This document shows positions 1 through 9,432 of a DNA stretch of 64,000 nucleotides, piece by piece. This DNA comes from Vibrio orientalis CIP 102891 = ATCC 33934. Lineage in GTDB: Bacteria; Pseudomonadota; Gammaproteobacteria; Enterobacterales; Vibrionaceae. The stretch covers positions 248,001 to 312,000 of the forward strand of contig NZ_ACZV01000005.1 in assembly GCF_000176235.1 (NCBI RefSeq), in the 5' to 3' direction. The notes under the pieces were generated by a model that did not search any database, was not told the DNA's origin, and saw only the letters and a list, made by a program, of their open reading frames with translations. Both the position numbers and the translations under genes were made by a program. How positions within the stretch are numbered: position 1 is the stretch's first letter; each line of letters opens with the position of its first letter.

Positions 1-300
1 TTTGTTTGTGATCTAGACGGTGAACCTGAGCTTGGATATATCTTTGATAAAAATTACTGGGGAAGAGGGATCGCCAGCGAAGTGTTGCAGGCGTTTTTTC
101 CAAAGGCATTGCGCGACTTAAACATCAACAAAGTCATCGCAACAGCCAATGTCGGCCATGAGCCTTCAATTCGAATTTTAAATAAACTGGGTTTTGTACT
201 CAATGCCCATAAAGCTGATACGTTCGGTCCCTATGATGAGTACCTATTTACATCCGATGCGGTGGTAGAGCCACCTTTGCTAGTCGGAAGCCTTGCATAA
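1..300 (+). CDS. GNAT family N-acetyltransferase, 3' part
   Basis: The reading frame is open from base 1 to the stop at 298-300, so the 5' end lies outside the window. The visible 99 residues include the acetyl-CoA-loop signature WGRGIASEV and a following segment with HEPSIRILNKLGF, which is typical of RimJ/RimL-like acetyltransferases (N-peripheral residue, then the final beta strands). It probably transfers an acetyl group from acetyl-CoA to an amine, but the substrate cannot be told. Its last 53 bases overlap the convergent DUF3301 gene. The family is clear; the specific function is unknown. Confidence 0.85.
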   Translation, partial: FVCDLDGEPELGYIFDKNYWGRGIASEVLQAFFPKALRDLNINKVIATANVGHEPSIRILNKLGFVLNAHKADTFGPYDEYLFTSDAVVEPPLLVGSLA

Positions 301-547
301 TAATCTCCCCTTGGTAGCAGTCGTCACCCAGTGACGAAAACTCAAATTGATAGATAGAATGCCAACGCCAGACACCGTCTGGCGTTTTAAGTTTGTGACG
401 TTTGAGAGCGACACTGACTAATTGAAGATCGAGCTCTTTGCACTTTCGCAATGCGATGCTTTTAGCTATTTCCGCCTGTCGTCTTTGCTGCCAAAACAGA
501 AGACAGACAATGGCAAGAGCTAGAATAGCAAAGAGGTCATGAATCAT
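248..547 (-). CDS. DUF3301 domain-containing small membrane protein
   Basis: A 99-residue protein with one N-terminal membrane segment (about residues 4-20, LFAILALAIVCLLFW). A basic stretch and a soluble domain follow, ending in the GFR...LPPHRM tail characteristic of DUF3301. It lies 2 bases downstream of the DUF3549 gene on the same strand, so the two are probably cotranscribed. Its 3' end overlaps the convergent acetyltransferase gene. No biochemical role is known for the family. The basic residues after the helix suggest an N-out, C-in topology (inference). Confidence 0.8.
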   Translation of the reverse strand: MIHDLFAILALAIVCLLFWQQRRQAEIAKSIALRKCKELDLQLVSVALKRHKLKTPDGVWRWHSIYQFEFSSLGDDCYQGEIIMQGFRLAKVALPPHRM

Positions 548-549
548 AA

Positions 550-1587
550 TTAAGCCTTAGTTGCTTGTTGCAGTCGAATAAGCGCTTGTGCCAGCTCCTC
601 TGAAGGGCTTGAGTGCAGCAAAGGCAGTAAAACCATTCTAAGTTCAGGTAGCATAACAAGATCAGCAAACAGCTGATTAAACAGAGTTTGGTTGCCAGTT
701 TGTGCTAAGCGCAGCAGGAACTGCTCTGCTGTCTTTGCATCACTAAGCCAATGCCAACTGCGACCTGCTATGCCAATTAATATCTCTTGATGGCTTAAGC
801 GCGGGCTAGCAAGAATGGCATCAAAGATCGGTTGTGCTATGGATGTCGTTGCGCCAGATAGGGCACGTGTTAACGCTGAAAGTAGGAACAGGTCTGGTTG
901 TTCATTTTCAATCTGCTGCTTGGCCATCTCGGCAATTCGCTCAGCGAGCTTATTCGAAAGTTCGGTGTGCTCTAACGCCCCAAGTAGTGCATAAAGCGGT
1001 TCATTAGGTAGGTGTTGCAGCGCTTTGCGTACATTAACGCCATTTTGCTCTTGGCCTAGGCGCGCACAGATATCAGTCACGCCTTGTAGGCCAACCGTGT
1101 GCCATTTATCCCACTCTAATCCGCCCGAAAAGTAGTGCTGAGCGTGCTCATAATATTGGCTACAAGGCAGATCTAGCGAGGCACGAACTTGGCTGTGAAA
1201 GACCGCCATCTTGTCTTCAGCAGGTTTGAAGGTATAAGGGTTGTTGGACAGCTTCTCTTGTTGCTCTTCACTCATATCTTGATTGATACGAGTACCCATT
1301 GCTTCAATCACGTACTTTAAGAAGTTACCAATGTCTGACTGCTTAAGTAAGCCACGCTCATCAAGATCAAACTTTAGAAACCAAATCCATGGCTGTTGCT
1401 CTTTGTTCCAATAAGCGATCGCAATATGGGCTTTACGCTGCATTGGGTAAGGGTATGGCAGTTGACCTTTCTCAGCATCAGCAAAGGTTTTTGCGTCGAT
1501 GGTTTTGATACGACGCCCAAGATCAAACACTTGATACTGGCAGTCACTGTCATTGAGCAGTTGGGTGAGGGTATGAATCGTTTCCAT
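550..1587 (-). CDS. DUF3549 family protein
   Basis: A 345-residue soluble protein with no signal peptide, matching the DUF3549 family found in Vibrio and relatives. The N-terminal ~130 residues are a mixed alpha/beta region with the conserved-looking PYPYPMQRKAHIAI and PWIWFLKFDLDERGLL segments. The C-terminal half is helical and repetitive, resembling a HEAT-like array. It heads a two-gene minus-strand unit with DUF3301 and is divergent from yqcC-truC. No function is established and none is claimed here. Confidence 0.8.
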   Translation of the reverse strand: METIHTLTQLLNDSDCQYQVFDLGRRIKTIDAKTFADAEKGQLPYPYPMQRKAHIAIAYWNKEQQPWIWFLKFDLDERGLLKQSDIGNFLKYVIEAMGTRINQDMSEEQQEKLSNNPYTFKPAEDKMAVFHSQVRASLDLPCSQYYEHAQHYFSGGLEWDKWHTVGLQGVTDICARLGQEQNGVNVRKALQHLPNEPLYALLGALEHTELSNKLAERIAEMAKQQIENEQPDLFLLSALTRALSGATTSIAQPIFDAILASPRLSHQEILIGIAGRSWHWLSDAKTAEQFLLRLAQTGNQTLFNQLFADLVMLPELRMVLLPLLHSSPSEELAQALIRLQQATKA

Positions 1588-1663
1588 TGGAGAATTGTCC
1601 TAACTTTCTTTCCTCTATAAATGGTACTCTTAGGCCAATTTTCAAGGTCCAATATCAAGTTTA

Positions 1664-1984
1664 ATGACGAAAGAAAAACAATTAGTCGAGTTAATCGACG
1701 CTTTAGAAGGTGAGATGCAAGAATTGGGGCTGTGGCAACAACACACTCCTAGTGTTGAAGCACTAAGCAGTCAGGAGCCTTTTGCTATCGATAGCCTCAC
1801 TCCTCTTGAGTGGTTGCAATGGATATTTGTCGCGCGCATACGTCTACTATTGAAAGACAATCAGCCGTTGCCAATTGGGTTTGCGATGGCCGCTTATTTT
1901 GAAGAGTGCTGGAAACACGAGCAGGAGATGAACTCACTGATCAATATTATCCAACAGATAGATAAGGTATGTAGCGATGCTTGA
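1664..1984 (+). CDS. yqcC: YqcC family protein (DUF446)
   Basis: A 106-residue, mostly helical protein with the YqcC-family signature FAIDSLTPLEWLQWIFVARI and a C-terminal ECWKHEQEMNSLINIIQQID. It overlaps the start of truC by 8 bases, the same yqcC-truC arrangement as in Escherichia coli, so translational coupling is likely. The function is unknown. Conserved linkage to a tRNA pseudouridine synthase hints at a tRNA-related role (inference). Confidence 0.88.
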   Translation: MTKEKQLVELIDALEGEMQELGLWQQHTPSVEALSSQEPFAIDSLTPLEWLQWIFVARIRLLLKDNQPLPIGFAMAAYFEECWKHEQEMNSLINIIQQIDKVCSDA

Positions 1985-2699
1985 GATTGTTTTCCAAGAT
2001 GAGTATTTCGTCGCCGTAAATAAGCCAGCGGGGATGCTGGTTCACCGTAGTTGGTTAGATAAGCATGAAACCCAGTTTGTGATGCAAACCTTGCGTGACC
2101 AAATTGGTCAACATGTGTTTCCTCTTCACCGGCTTGATCGACCGACATCAGGTGTGCTGATTTTTGCACTGTCTAGTGAAGTGGCTTCGCAGGTGATGCC
2201 GATGTTCGCCAATCACGAGATGGAGAAAACCTATCACGCGATTGTCCGCGGTTGGATTGAAGAGTCTGGTCGCCTTGATTACGCATTGAAGGTTGAGCTG
2301 GATAAGATTGCTGATAAGCACGCCAGCCAAGAGAAAGAAGCGCAAGAAGCCATTACTGACTATTGGCCGCTGGCGAAAGTAGAAGTGCCTCATTCTACAG
2401 GTAAGTTTCCAACCACTCGTTACTGCTTGATGGAAATGAAACCACTAACAGGGCGCAAACATCAGCTAAGGCGCCATATGGCTCACCTAAGGCATCCTAT
2501 TGTCGGTGATACGACTCATGGTGACGGTAAGCACAATAAACTGTATAGAGAAGTCTACGACTCGCACAGGCTTCTACTGCATGCATCAAGCTTAGAGTTT
2601 GTCCATCCCTTCACCAATGAAAAGCTACTTATTAAAGCGGGTATCGACGAAACCTGGCAAAAACTCTGTGCGGAGTTTGATTGGCAAGTGCCAGAATAA
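1977..2699 (+). CDS. truC: tRNA pseudouridine(65) synthase TruC
   Basis: This 240-residue protein of the RluA superfamily isomerises uridine 65 in the tRNA acceptor/T-stem region to pseudouridine. The catalytic motif HRLDRPTSG is at residues 51-59, with Asp54 as the nucleophile. The GRKHQLRRHMAHLRHPIVGD motif typical of the family follows near residues 162-181. There is no S4 domain, as expected for TruC. The start overlaps yqcC, and a strong bidirectional terminator follows. Assignment to TruC rather than another RluA paralogue rests on length and on linkage to yqcC. Confidence 0.92.
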   Translation: MLEIVFQDEYFVAVNKPAGMLVHRSWLDKHETQFVMQTLRDQIGQHVFPLHRLDRPTSGVLIFALSSEVASQVMPMFANHEMEKTYHAIVRGWIEESGRLDYALKVELDKIADKHASQEKEAQEAITDYWPLAKVEVPHSTGKFPTTRYCLMEMKPLTGRKHQLRRHMAHLRHPIVGDTTHGDGKHNKLYREVYDSHRLLLHASSLEFVHPFTNEKLLIKAGIDETWQKLCAEFDWQVPE

Positions 2700-2713
2700 A
2701 TTCATTAGCGACA

Positions 2714-2740
2714 AAAAAGCCCTCAGATAGAGGGCTTTTT
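2714..2740. terminator. bidirectional terminator between truC and dxs
   Basis: A perfect 11-bp stem AAAAAGCCCTC / GAGGGCTTTTT with a five-base loop separates the convergent truC and dxs genes. A/T runs on both sides allow it to serve both strands. Confidence 0.9.
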
Positions 2741-2759
2741 GATACCAAAAAAGTAACGT

Positions 2760-4625
2760 CTACTTTTCTAGATATTGGCGAATGGCGTTTTCGATGCCGG
2801 TTGCATCTAAGCCTAATTCAGCATGGAGTTCATCTTGGGTGCCTTGATGAACAAATTCGTCTGGCAAACCTAGGTTAAGTACTGGTTTGATGACTTTCTC
2901 TTTCATCATAAACTCAATCACACCTGCACCCGCACCGCCAGCAATCGCATTTTCTTCGAGTGTTACTAGCACGTCGTGCTCAGCCGCGAGATGCTTGATC
3001 AGCTCTTTATCAAGTGGTTTAACAAAGCGCATATCTGCAACCGTGGCATTTAAAGTCTCTGCCGCTTTCAGAGCGTTACCAAGGAAAGTACCAAAGCTTA
3101 AGATCGCGACCTTTTCACCTTGGCGAACAAGGCGGCCTTTGCCGATCTCTAGTGCAGTAAACTCTTGTTCGATCTCTGTACCCATACCGGTACCGCGTGG
3201 GTAACGTACCGCCGAAGGGCCAGTATGCTTATGACCAGTGTAGAGCATTTGGCGACATTCGTTCTCGTCACTCGGTGCCATGATCACCATGTTTGGAATG
3301 CAACGCATAAAGCTTAGGTCAAAGGCACCTTGGTGAGTTTGGCCATCTGCGCCAACTAAACCTGCACGGTCAATGGCAAACATCACAGGCAAGTCCATGA
3401 TAGCCACATCGTGAATCAGCTGATCGTAGCCACGCTGCAAGAAGGTCGAGTAGATAGCAACGATTGGGTTATCACCCGCAATCGCCATACCTGTCGCCAA
3501 CGTCACAGCGTGCTGCTCAGCAATTGCGACATCAAAGTACTGCTCTGGATACTCTTTCGAGAAACGAACCATACCAGAGCCTTCGCGCATTGCTGGCGTA
3601 ATCGCCATCAGCTTAGGATCTTGCGCGGCCATATCACATAAGAAGTCACCGAAGATCTTAGAGAAGCTTGGTTTGCCACCACTGCTCTTTGGTAAAGTGT
3701 TGTGGCTAGGGTCAAACTTAGGTACACCGTGGTAGCCGATTGGATCTTTTTCTGCAGGCTCGTAACCTTTGCCTTTCTTAGTCATGATGTGCAGGAACTG
3801 CGGGCCTTTTAGCTCGCGCATGTTCTTCAGAGTTTTGACCAACTCATTGACATCATGGCCGTCGACAGGGCCAATGTAGTTAAAGCCTAGCTCTTCAAAT
3901 AGAGTGCCAGGAACGACCATGCCTTTAAGATGTTCTTCTGTGCGGCGAACTAATTCTTTAATCGGTGGAACGCCAGACAGAACTTTTTTGCCGCCTTCAC
4001 GAATGGAGGTGTACAGGTTTCCAGAAAGTACTTGGGCTAAGTGGTTATTCAGCGCGCCAACGTTTTCCGAAATCGACATCTCGTTATCATTAAGAATAAC
4101 CAGCATGTCAGAGTGAACGTCGCCCGCATGGTTCATTGCTTCGAATGCCATACCCGCAGTGATAGCACCATCACCAATGACGCTGACGACTTTACGGTTC
4201 TTACCTTCTTTTCCTGCGCTGATCGCCATGCCTAGACCGGCACTGATCGATGTTGAAGAGTGACCAACAGATAATGTGTCGTACTCACTCTCTTCACGCC
4301 AAGGGAATGGGTGCAAGCCGTCTTTCTGGCGAATGGTAGGCATTTGGTCGCGGCGACCAGTTAAGATCTTATGCGGGTATGCTTGATGGCCCACATCCCA
4401 CACCAATTGGTCAAAAGGCGTGTTGTAGACGTAATGAAGCGCGACGGTGAGTTCCACGGTACCTAAGCCGGAAGCTAAGTGGCCACTTGATTGGCTCACT
4501 GAATTTAATAAGTAGGTACGTAGTTCATCACATAGCGTCGGCAGTACTTCTTTCGGAAGACTACGGAGCTCATCTGGCGTATCTGCTAGAGCAAGTGTTG
4601 GATATTTTGAAATATCAAGAGTCAT
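2760..4625 (-). CDS. dxs: 1-deoxy-D-xylulose-5-phosphate synthase
   Basis: A 621-residue thiamine-diphosphate enzyme that condenses pyruvate and glyceraldehyde 3-phosphate to DXP. This is the first step of the MEP isoprenoid pathway, and DXP is also used for thiamine and pyridoxal synthesis. Visible features are the SGHLASGLG segment (residues ~48-56), the ThDP/metal motif GDGAITAG at 151-158 with the downstream NDNEMSIS, and a transketolase pyrimidine-binding domain with [15 protein letters not shown]. It is the last gene of the xseB-ispA-dxs operon, 20 bases after ispA. The length is normal for the family. Confidence 0.98.
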   Translation of the reverse strand: MTLDISKYPTLALADTPDELRSLPKEVLPTLCDELRTYLLNSVSQSSGHLASGLGTVELTVALHYVYNTPFDQLVWDVGHQAYPHKILTGRRDQMPTIRQKDGLHPFPWREESEYDTLSVGHSSTSISAGLGMAISAGKEGKNRKVVSVIGDGAITAGMAFEAMNHAGDVHSDMLVILNDNEMSISENVGALNNHLAQVLSGNLYTSIREGGKKVLSGVPPIKELVRRTEEHLKGMVVPGTLFEELGFNYIGPVDGHDVNELVKTLKNMRELKGPQFLHIMTKKGKGYEPAEKDPIGYHGVPKFDPSHNTLPKSSGGKPSFSKIFGDFLCDMAAQDPKLMAITPAMREGSGMVRFSKEYPEQYFDVAIAEQHAVTLATGMAIAGDNPIVAIYSTFLQRGYDQLIHDVAIMDLPVMFAIDRAGLVGADGQTHQGAFDLSFMRCIPNMVIMAPSDENECRQMLYTGHKHTGPSAVRYPRGTGMGTEIEQEFTALEIGKGRLVRQGEKVAILSFGTFLGNALKAAETLNATVADMRFVKPLDKELIKHLAAEHDVLVTLEENAIAGGAGAGVIEFMMKEKVIKPVLNLGLPDEFVHQGTQDELHAELGLDATGIENAIRQYLEK

Positions 4626-4645
4626 ATAAATGCGCGCTTATTGTG

Positions 4646-5539
4646 TTAGTTCTTGCGCTCGATGACATATCGGGCGAACTCTTCGAGTAACTCTGTATTG
4701 TATGGGATTGCTTCCAAAGCTTGAAGTGCTTCATTTAACAGAGTGTGAGCTTTGTTAATAGCTCCGTCTAATCCTAGCAGGGCAGGATAGGTGCTTTTGT
4801 TTAATTCTTGATCAGAACCTTGAGGCTTACCCAAAGTTTCTGTATCACTAACTATATCAAGGATGTCGTCTTGAACCTGAAAGGCAAGTCCAACCGCGTC
4901 GGCGTATTTGTCGAGCTGAGGCATCACCTCAAGTCCTTTCTCACCCGCCGCGAGAGCACCTAGGCGGATTGCAGACTTCATCAATGCGCCAGTTTTGTTG
5001 CGGTGAATCTCTTCTAATTCTTCTAGTGAAACAGAGCGGTTTTCAGCCGCAAGGTCCAATGCTTGACCTAAGCACATACCATTCGCACCTGACGCGTCAG
5101 CCAAGACTTTTATCATCTTTATACGGTTAACTTCAGCATTTGGGTGTAAATCGCCGTCAGCTAAAATGGTGAATGCTAATGTTTGCAGCGCGTCACCAGT
5201 GAGGATCGCGGTGGCTTCATCAAATTTTATATGACAGGTTGTTTGACCACGACGAAGTTCATCGTCATCCATCGCAGGTAGGTCGTCATGGATCAGTGAG
5301 TAGGCGTGAATGCACTCAACCGCAGAAGCAGGAGTATCAAGGTCACTCTTATCACAACCTAACATTTGACCGGTAATGTAGACCAAAAATGGTCGCGCAC
5401 GTTTGCCACCAAGTAATAGCCCGTAGCGCATTGCTTCAATTAATGGCTGATTTTGGTGTGGCAGTGCTTGCAGCCAAAGATTTAGCTGATCATTATTGCG
5501 TTGTTGAAATGAGGTTAATGCCTCTTGCATAACAGACAT
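4646..5539 (-). CDS. ispA: (2E,6E)-farnesyl diphosphate synthase
   Basis: A 297-residue class I prenyltransferase that makes farnesyl diphosphate from isopentenyl diphosphate and dimethylallyl/geranyl diphosphate. The first aspartate-rich motif is DDLPAMDDD at residues 85-93, and the second is DDILD at 224-228. The GGKRARPFL substrate-binding segment is near residue 44. It lies 11 bases downstream of xseB and 20 upstream of dxs, the classic gamma-proteobacterial operon. Length and motifs are intact. Confidence 0.97.
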   Translation of the reverse strand: MSVMQEALTSFQQRNNDQLNLWLQALPHQNQPLIEAMRYGLLLGGKRARPFLVYITGQMLGCDKSDLDTPASAVECIHAYSLIHDDLPAMDDDELRRGQTTCHIKFDEATAILTGDALQTLAFTILADGDLHPNAEVNRIKMIKVLADASGANGMCLGQALDLAAENRSVSLEELEEIHRNKTGALMKSAIRLGALAAGEKGLEVMPQLDKYADAVGLAFQVQDDILDIVSDTETLGKPQGSDQELNKSTYPALLGLDGAINKAHTLLNEALQALEAIPYNTELLEEFARYVIERKN

Positions 5540-5550
5540 ATTTCTATCAA

Positions 5551-5793
5551 TTACTCAGGCTGGCCGTCAAAGTTACTTAATGGGGATTCGTCATCGTTTT
5601 GCAGCAAAATGCTAACGCGTTGTTCGGCATCGCTGAGTTTAGTTTGGCCTGCACGAGCAAGCGTAATGCCACGCTCAAATTTCTTAAGCGCATCTTCCAA
5701 TGCTAAATCACCATTCTCGAGGTTTTCTACGATGATATCGAGTTCGTCGATCGTCGCCTCGAAGGTCATGTTTTCAGGTTTCTTGCTCGCCAT
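5551..5793 (-). CDS. xseB: exodeoxyribonuclease VII small subunit
   Basis: An 80-residue protein matching XseB, the small subunit that binds several-to-one with XseA to form exonuclease VII. That enzyme degrades single-stranded DNA. The conserved signature LENGDLALEDALKKFERGI is at residues ~29-47, followed by a helical hairpin and an acidic C-terminus. I chose the ATG at 5793 (MASKKPENM), which gives the usual family length, over an in-frame codon 27 bases upstream. It is the first gene of the xseB-ispA-dxs operon. Confidence 0.95.
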   Translation of the reverse strand: MASKKPENMTFEATIDELDIIVENLENGDLALEDALKKFERGITLARAGQTKLSDAEQRVSILLQNDDESPLSNFDGQPE

Positions 5794-5989
5794 AACGTTT
5801 CTACTTTGACAAAGATGCACGAAAGTTACCTTAGCCGATAATGATGGTCAAATTTAACCGAGTAAAATTGTCAGAAAAATCGAGCTTTGGCAGCCAATCA
5901 ATCAGTTTGAATCTCATCAGTCGCGTAATTTTTCTAGTGCAAGCAAAGTAAGCAACTGCATTTATGTGAATAGAGTATCAATAAAAAAC

Positions 5990-6015
5990 TAAAGATCTGA
6001 ACACGTTGCCGATAT
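5990..6015 (+). promoter_or_regulatory. sigma-28 (FliA) promoter for pomAB
   Basis: TAAA at 5990-5993 and GCCGATAT at 6008-6015 with a 14-base spacer match the flagellar sigma-28 consensus (TAAA-N15-GCCGATAA) with a one-base shorter spacer. It lies 40 bases upstream of the pomA start. No terminator separates it from the gene. This would place the motor genes with the late flagellar class. Confidence 0.72.
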
Positions 6016-6054
6016 ACTTTGTTAGAAGCTCAAAGATTGCATGAGGAGTGCTTT

Positions 6055-6819
6055 GTGGATTTAGCAACGCTGGTGGGACTATTAGGCGGCTTTGCTTTCG
6101 TTATCATGGCAATGATACTTGGCGGAAGCATTATGATGTTCATCGACGTCACGTCGATTTTGATCGTAGTGGGTGGCTCTACCTTTGTCGTTTTAATGAA
6201 GTTCACCATGGGCCAATTTTTTGGTGCGGCGAAGATTGCCGGTAAAGCTTTCATGTTCAAAGCGGATGAGCCAGAAGATCTTATTGCTAAGGTTGTTGAG
6301 ATGGCTGACGCTGCACGTAAAGGCGGTTTCTTAGCGCTAGAAGAGATGGAAATCACCAACGGCTTTATGCAAAAAGGCATCGACTTATTGGTTGATGGTC
6401 ATGATGCTGATGTGGTTCGCGCCGCATTGCAGAAAGATATTGTCCTGACTGACGAGCGTCATGACTTTGGTGGTAGTGTATTTAGAGCCTTTGGCGACGT
6501 CGCTCCTGCGATGGGGATGATTGGTACACTGGTCGGTCTGGTTGCGATGCTTTCTAACATGGATGACCCTAAAGCGATCGGTCCTGCGATGGCGGTAGCA
6601 CTCTTAACCACTCTGTATGGTGCGATCTTATCAAACATGGTCTTTTTCCCAATTGCTGACAAGCTGTCTCTACGCCGTGAGCAAGAGAAACTCAACCGCC
6701 GTCTAGTCATGGATGGTGTATTAGCGATTCAAGATGGTCAGAACCCTCGAGTCATTGACAGTTACCTTAAGAATTACCTCAATGAAGGTAAGCGTGCTCT
6801 TGACGTAGATAACGAGTAA
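6055..6819 (+). CDS. pomA: flagellar motor stator protein PomA
   Basis: A 254-residue inner-membrane protein of the MotA/TolQ/ExbB family. With PomB it forms the sodium-driven stator of the Vibrio polar flagellum. It has four hydrophobic segments: two N-terminal, then a cytoplasmic loop containing KADEPEDLIAKVVEMADAAR, then two near residues 150-200 with the conserved GDVAPAMGMIGTLVGL. I chose the GTG at 6055 because it gives the family N-terminus (DLATLVGLLGG) and has AGGAG six bases upstream at 6044-6048. The longer in-frame ORF lacks such support. pomB follows after 10 bases. Confidence 0.96.
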   Translation: MDLATLVGLLGGFAFVIMAMILGGSIMMFIDVTSILIVVGGSTFVVLMKFTMGQFFGAAKIAGKAFMFKADEPEDLIAKVVEMADAARKGGFLALEEMEITNGFMQKGIDLLVDGHDADVVRAALQKDIVLTDERHDFGGSVFRAFGDVAPAMGMIGTLVGLVAMLSNMDDPKAIGPAMAVALLTTLYGAILSNMVFFPIADKLSLRREQEKLNRRLVMDGVLAIQDGQNPRVIDSYLKNYLNEGKRALDVDNE

Positions 6820-6829
6820 GGTCAAAGGT

Positions 6830-7771
6830 ATGGAAGAAGAACAACCCAAATGTCCGCCACCCGGTCTTCCGTTGTGGATGGGGACCTTTGCTGACTTAAT
6901 GTCGCTGCTGATGTGTTTCTTCGTACTTCTACTCTCGTTCTCTGAAATGGATGTACTGAAATTCAAACAGATCGCAGGCTCAATGAAGTTTGCTTTTGGT
7001 GTTCAAAACCGATTGGAAGTCAAAGATATTCCAAAAGGGACAAGCATTATTGCTCAAGAATTCCGACCTGGACGTCCTGAGCCGACGCCGATTGACGTTA
7101 TTATGCAGCAGACAATCGATATCACTCAGCAAACCTTAGAGTTTCATGAAGGGGAGTCTGATCGAGCGGGCGGTACTCAGCGTGATCAAGGTAAGTTGAC
7201 CGGTGGACAGTCGCCGGATACCTCGACTCAGAACAACCAAAACTCCGAGTCGGATAGCCAACAGCAGCAATCTGCTGAAATGTCTCAAGAGTTAGAGACA
7301 TTGATGGAGAGCATTAAGAAAGCCTTGGAACGTGAAATCGAACAAGGGGCAATTGAAGTTGAAAACTTAGGTCAGCAGATTGACATTCGTATTCGTGAGA
7401 AGGGCGCGTTCCCTGAAGGTTCAGCCTTCTTACAACCGAAGTTTAGACCGCTAGTGAGGCAGATTGCGGATTTAGTCAAAGATGTTCCCGGACGTATTCG
7501 TGTTTCTGGCCACACTGACAACCAACGTATTGATTCTGAGTTGTATCGTTCTAATTGGGACTTATCCGCTCAACGTGCCGTCTCGGTTGCGCAAGAGATG
7601 GAAAAAGTCCGCGGCTTTAATCATGAACGATTGCGTGTCAGAGGTATGGCGGATACTGAGCCGCTGGGTCCGAATGATACTGAGGCGCAACGTTCACGGA
7701 ACCGCCGAGTTGAAATCAGCATCATGCAGGGTGAAGCATTGTTAAGTGATGAAATCCCGGTAAATCAATAA
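6830..7771 (+). CDS. pomB: flagellar motor stator protein PomB
   Basis: A 313-residue MotB-type stator subunit that conducts sodium with PomA and anchors the complex to peptidoglycan. The single membrane helix (about residues 15-38) carries the ion-binding aspartate in FADLMSLLM (Asp22). A periplasmic linker rich in Gln, Ser and Asp follows (about residues 110-160), then an OmpA-like peptidoglycan-binding domain from ~190 with VSGHTDNQ and RSRNRRVEI. It is cotranscribed with pomA and followed by a terminator. Sodium rather than proton use is inferred from similarity to Vibrio PomB. Confidence 0.95.
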   Translation: MEEEQPKCPPPGLPLWMGTFADLMSLLMCFFVLLLSFSEMDVLKFKQIAGSMKFAFGVQNRLEVKDIPKGTSIIAQEFRPGRPEPTPIDVIMQQTIDITQQTLEFHEGESDRAGGTQRDQGKLTGGQSPDTSTQNNQNSESDSQQQQSAEMSQELETLMESIKKALEREIEQGAIEVENLGQQIDIRIREKGAFPEGSAFLQPKFRPLVRQIADLVKDVPGRIRVSGHTDNQRIDSELYRSNWDLSAQRAVSVAQEMEKVRGFNHERLRVRGMADTEPLGPNDTEAQRSRNRRVEISIMQGEALLSDEIPVNQ

Positions 7772-7774
7772 AAG

Positions 7775-7805
7775 AAAAAAGACGAGCAAAAGGCTCGTCT
7801 TTTTT
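7775..7805 (+). terminator. terminator after pomB
   Basis: Stem GACGAGC / GCTCGTC (7781-7787 and 7793-7799) is preceded by an A-run and followed by six T, right after the pomB stop. Confidence 0.9.
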
Positions 7806-7822
7806 ATGGCCATTCATTCATG

Positions 7823-7828
7823 TATAAT
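7823..7828 (+). promoter_or_regulatory. -10 element, probable thiI promoter
   Basis: A perfect TATAAT with TG directly before it lies about 100 bases upstream of the thiI start and just after the pomB terminator. The -35 region is poor. The implied leader of ~90 bases has a GC-rich dyad near 7864-7890 but does not match a TPP riboswitch. Confidence 0.5.
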
Positions 7829-7927
7829 CTTGCGCCCTTAGAGTCCAACTCTTATTTCGAGTGAGCGGTGAATGCCTAGCACGCCCGCTTATTCTGCGAA
7901 TTTATTAAACTTGTTGTGAAGTGAATT

Positions 7928-9376
7928 ATGAAATTTATCGTCAAGCCCCATCCAGAAATTTTTGTAAAAAGTGAGTCGGTGCGTAAGCGCTTCACAAAGA
8001 TTCTCGAGTGCAATATTCGCAACATCATTAAGAGTCGTTCAGAGTCTGTGGCGGTATTCAATCGTCGTGACCATATCGAAGTGACGGCGGAATCGGATCA
8101 GTATCGCAACGAAGTGATTGAGGTACTGACGCACACGCCAGGTATTCACCATGTACTTGAAGTGCAGCAATCAGATTTCACCGATCTGCATAACATTTTT
8201 GAACAAGTGCTTGAGCTTAATCGTCCAAACCTTGAAGGTAAGACGTTTGTTGTTCGTGCTAAGCGTCGTGGTAAGCATGACTTTACCTCTATTGAACTTG
8301 AGCGTTATGTTGGTGGCGGTCTTAACCAAGCGATTGAAAGTGCGAGCGTTAAGCTGAAGAACCCTGACGTGACAGTCAAAGTTGAAGTCGCGAATGAGAA
8401 GCTAAACCAAGTTATCGCGCGTTACAAAGGTCTAGGTGGCTTCCCACTTGGAACACAAGAAGATGTACTAAGCCTGATTTCTGGTGGCTTCGATTCTGGC
8501 GTATCAAGCTACCTTCACATTAAGCGTGGCTCTAAAGTGCATTACTGTTTCTTTAACCTAGGTGGTCCAGCACACGAAATCGGTGTTAAGCAGGTTTCTC
8601 ACTACCTATGGAACAAGTACGGTTCTTCGGCAAAAGTCCGTTTTATCTCAGTTGATTTCGAACCTGTCGTGGCGGAAATCCTAGAGAAAGTCGATGACGG
8701 TCAAATGGGTGTTATTCTTAAGCGTATGTTTATGCGTGCTGCAGGCATGGTCGCTGAGAAATTCAAGATTGAAGCACTTGTTACTGGTGAGGCTCTAGGT
8801 CAGGTATCTAGCCAAACACTGACTAACCTTCGTCACATCGACAACGTAACAGATACGTTGATTCTTCGTCCGCTTATTAACTGGGATAAAGAAGATATCA
8901 TCAATCTAGCGCGTGATATCGGCACAGAAGACTTTGCTAAGACAATGCCTGAGTACTGTGGCGTCATTTCTAAGAAGCCAACAGTGAAAGCGGTTAAAGC
9001 TAAGCTAGACGTTGAAGAAGATAAGTTCGACTTCGATATTCTAGAGCAAGTGGTTCGTGATGCTCGCGTGATGGACATCCGCGATATTGCTAAAGAAACC
9101 GAACAAGCGGCACCTGAAGTTGAGCAAGTTCAAGCGGTTGAAGAGCATGCTATCGTTCTTGATATCCGTAGCCCGGAAGAAGAAGACGACAACCCACTTG
9201 AAATTGAAGGTGTGGAAGTAAAACACATTCCATTCTTCAAGCTAGGTACACAGTTTGGTGACTTAGAACAGTCTAAGACATATCTACTATATTGTGACCG
9301 TGGTGTAATGAGCCGACTACAAGCTCTATACTTACAAGAGCAAGGCTTTAACAATGTTAAGGTTTACCGTCCTTAA
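7928..9376 (+). CDS. thiI: tRNA 4-thiouridine synthase ThiI
   Basis: A 482-residue enzyme that sulfurates uridine 8 of tRNA and donates sulfur in thiamine thiazole synthesis. Domains in order are a ferredoxin-like/THUMP region (~1-165), a PP-loop ATPase with SGGFDSG at 185-191, and a C-terminal rhodanese domain (~390-482). The rhodanese active cysteine is Cys456 in YCDRGVMSR. The partner cysteine is in the [11 protein letters not shown] segment. It is a full-length E. coli-type ThiI with a strong terminator downstream. Confidence 0.97.
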   Translation: MKFIVKPHPEIFVKSESVRKRFTKILECNIRNIIKSRSESVAVFNRRDHIEVTAESDQYRNEVIEVLTHTPGIHHVLEVQQSDFTDLHNIFEQVLELNRPNLEGKTFVVRAKRRGKHDFTSIELERYVGGGLNQAIESASVKLKNPDVTVKVEVANEKLNQVIARYKGLGGFPLGTQEDVLSLISGGFDSGVSSYLHIKRGSKVHYCFFNLGGPAHEIGVKQVSHYLWNKYGSSAKVRFISVDFEPVVAEILEKVDDGQMGVILKRMFMRAAGMVAEKFKIEALVTGEALGQVSSQTLTNLRHIDNVTDTLILRPLINWDKEDIINLARDIGTEDFAKTMPEYCGVISKKPTVKAVKAKLDVEEDKFDFDILEQVVRDARVMDIRDIAKETEQAAPEVEQVQAVEEHAIVLDIRSPEEEDDNPLEIEGVEVKHIPFFKLGTQFGDLEQSKTYLLYCDRGVMSRLQALYLQEQGFNNVKVYRP

Positions 9377-9393
9377 AGAGCCTATTAATTAGT

Positions 9394-9423
9394 AAAAGCC
9401 ACTCATCATTGAGTGGCTTTTTC
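9394..9423. terminator. bidirectional terminator between thiI and the DUF922 gene
   Basis: Perfect stem AAAAGCCACTC / GAGTGGCTTTT with a six-base loop and a T-run, placed between convergent genes. Confidence 0.9.
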
Positions 9424-9432
9424 GTATTAGGG

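Noticed and set aside
1396..1658. Pair of short ORFs overlapping the DUF3549 start on both strands
   Set aside because: Both lie largely inside the DUF3549 gene, share no family signature and have no ribosome site.
7829..7927. TPP riboswitch before thiI
   Set aside because: The leader lacks the conserved CTGAGA and ACC-GAACCTGA blocks of the TPP aptamer. ThiI genes in this group are not normally riboswitch-controlled.
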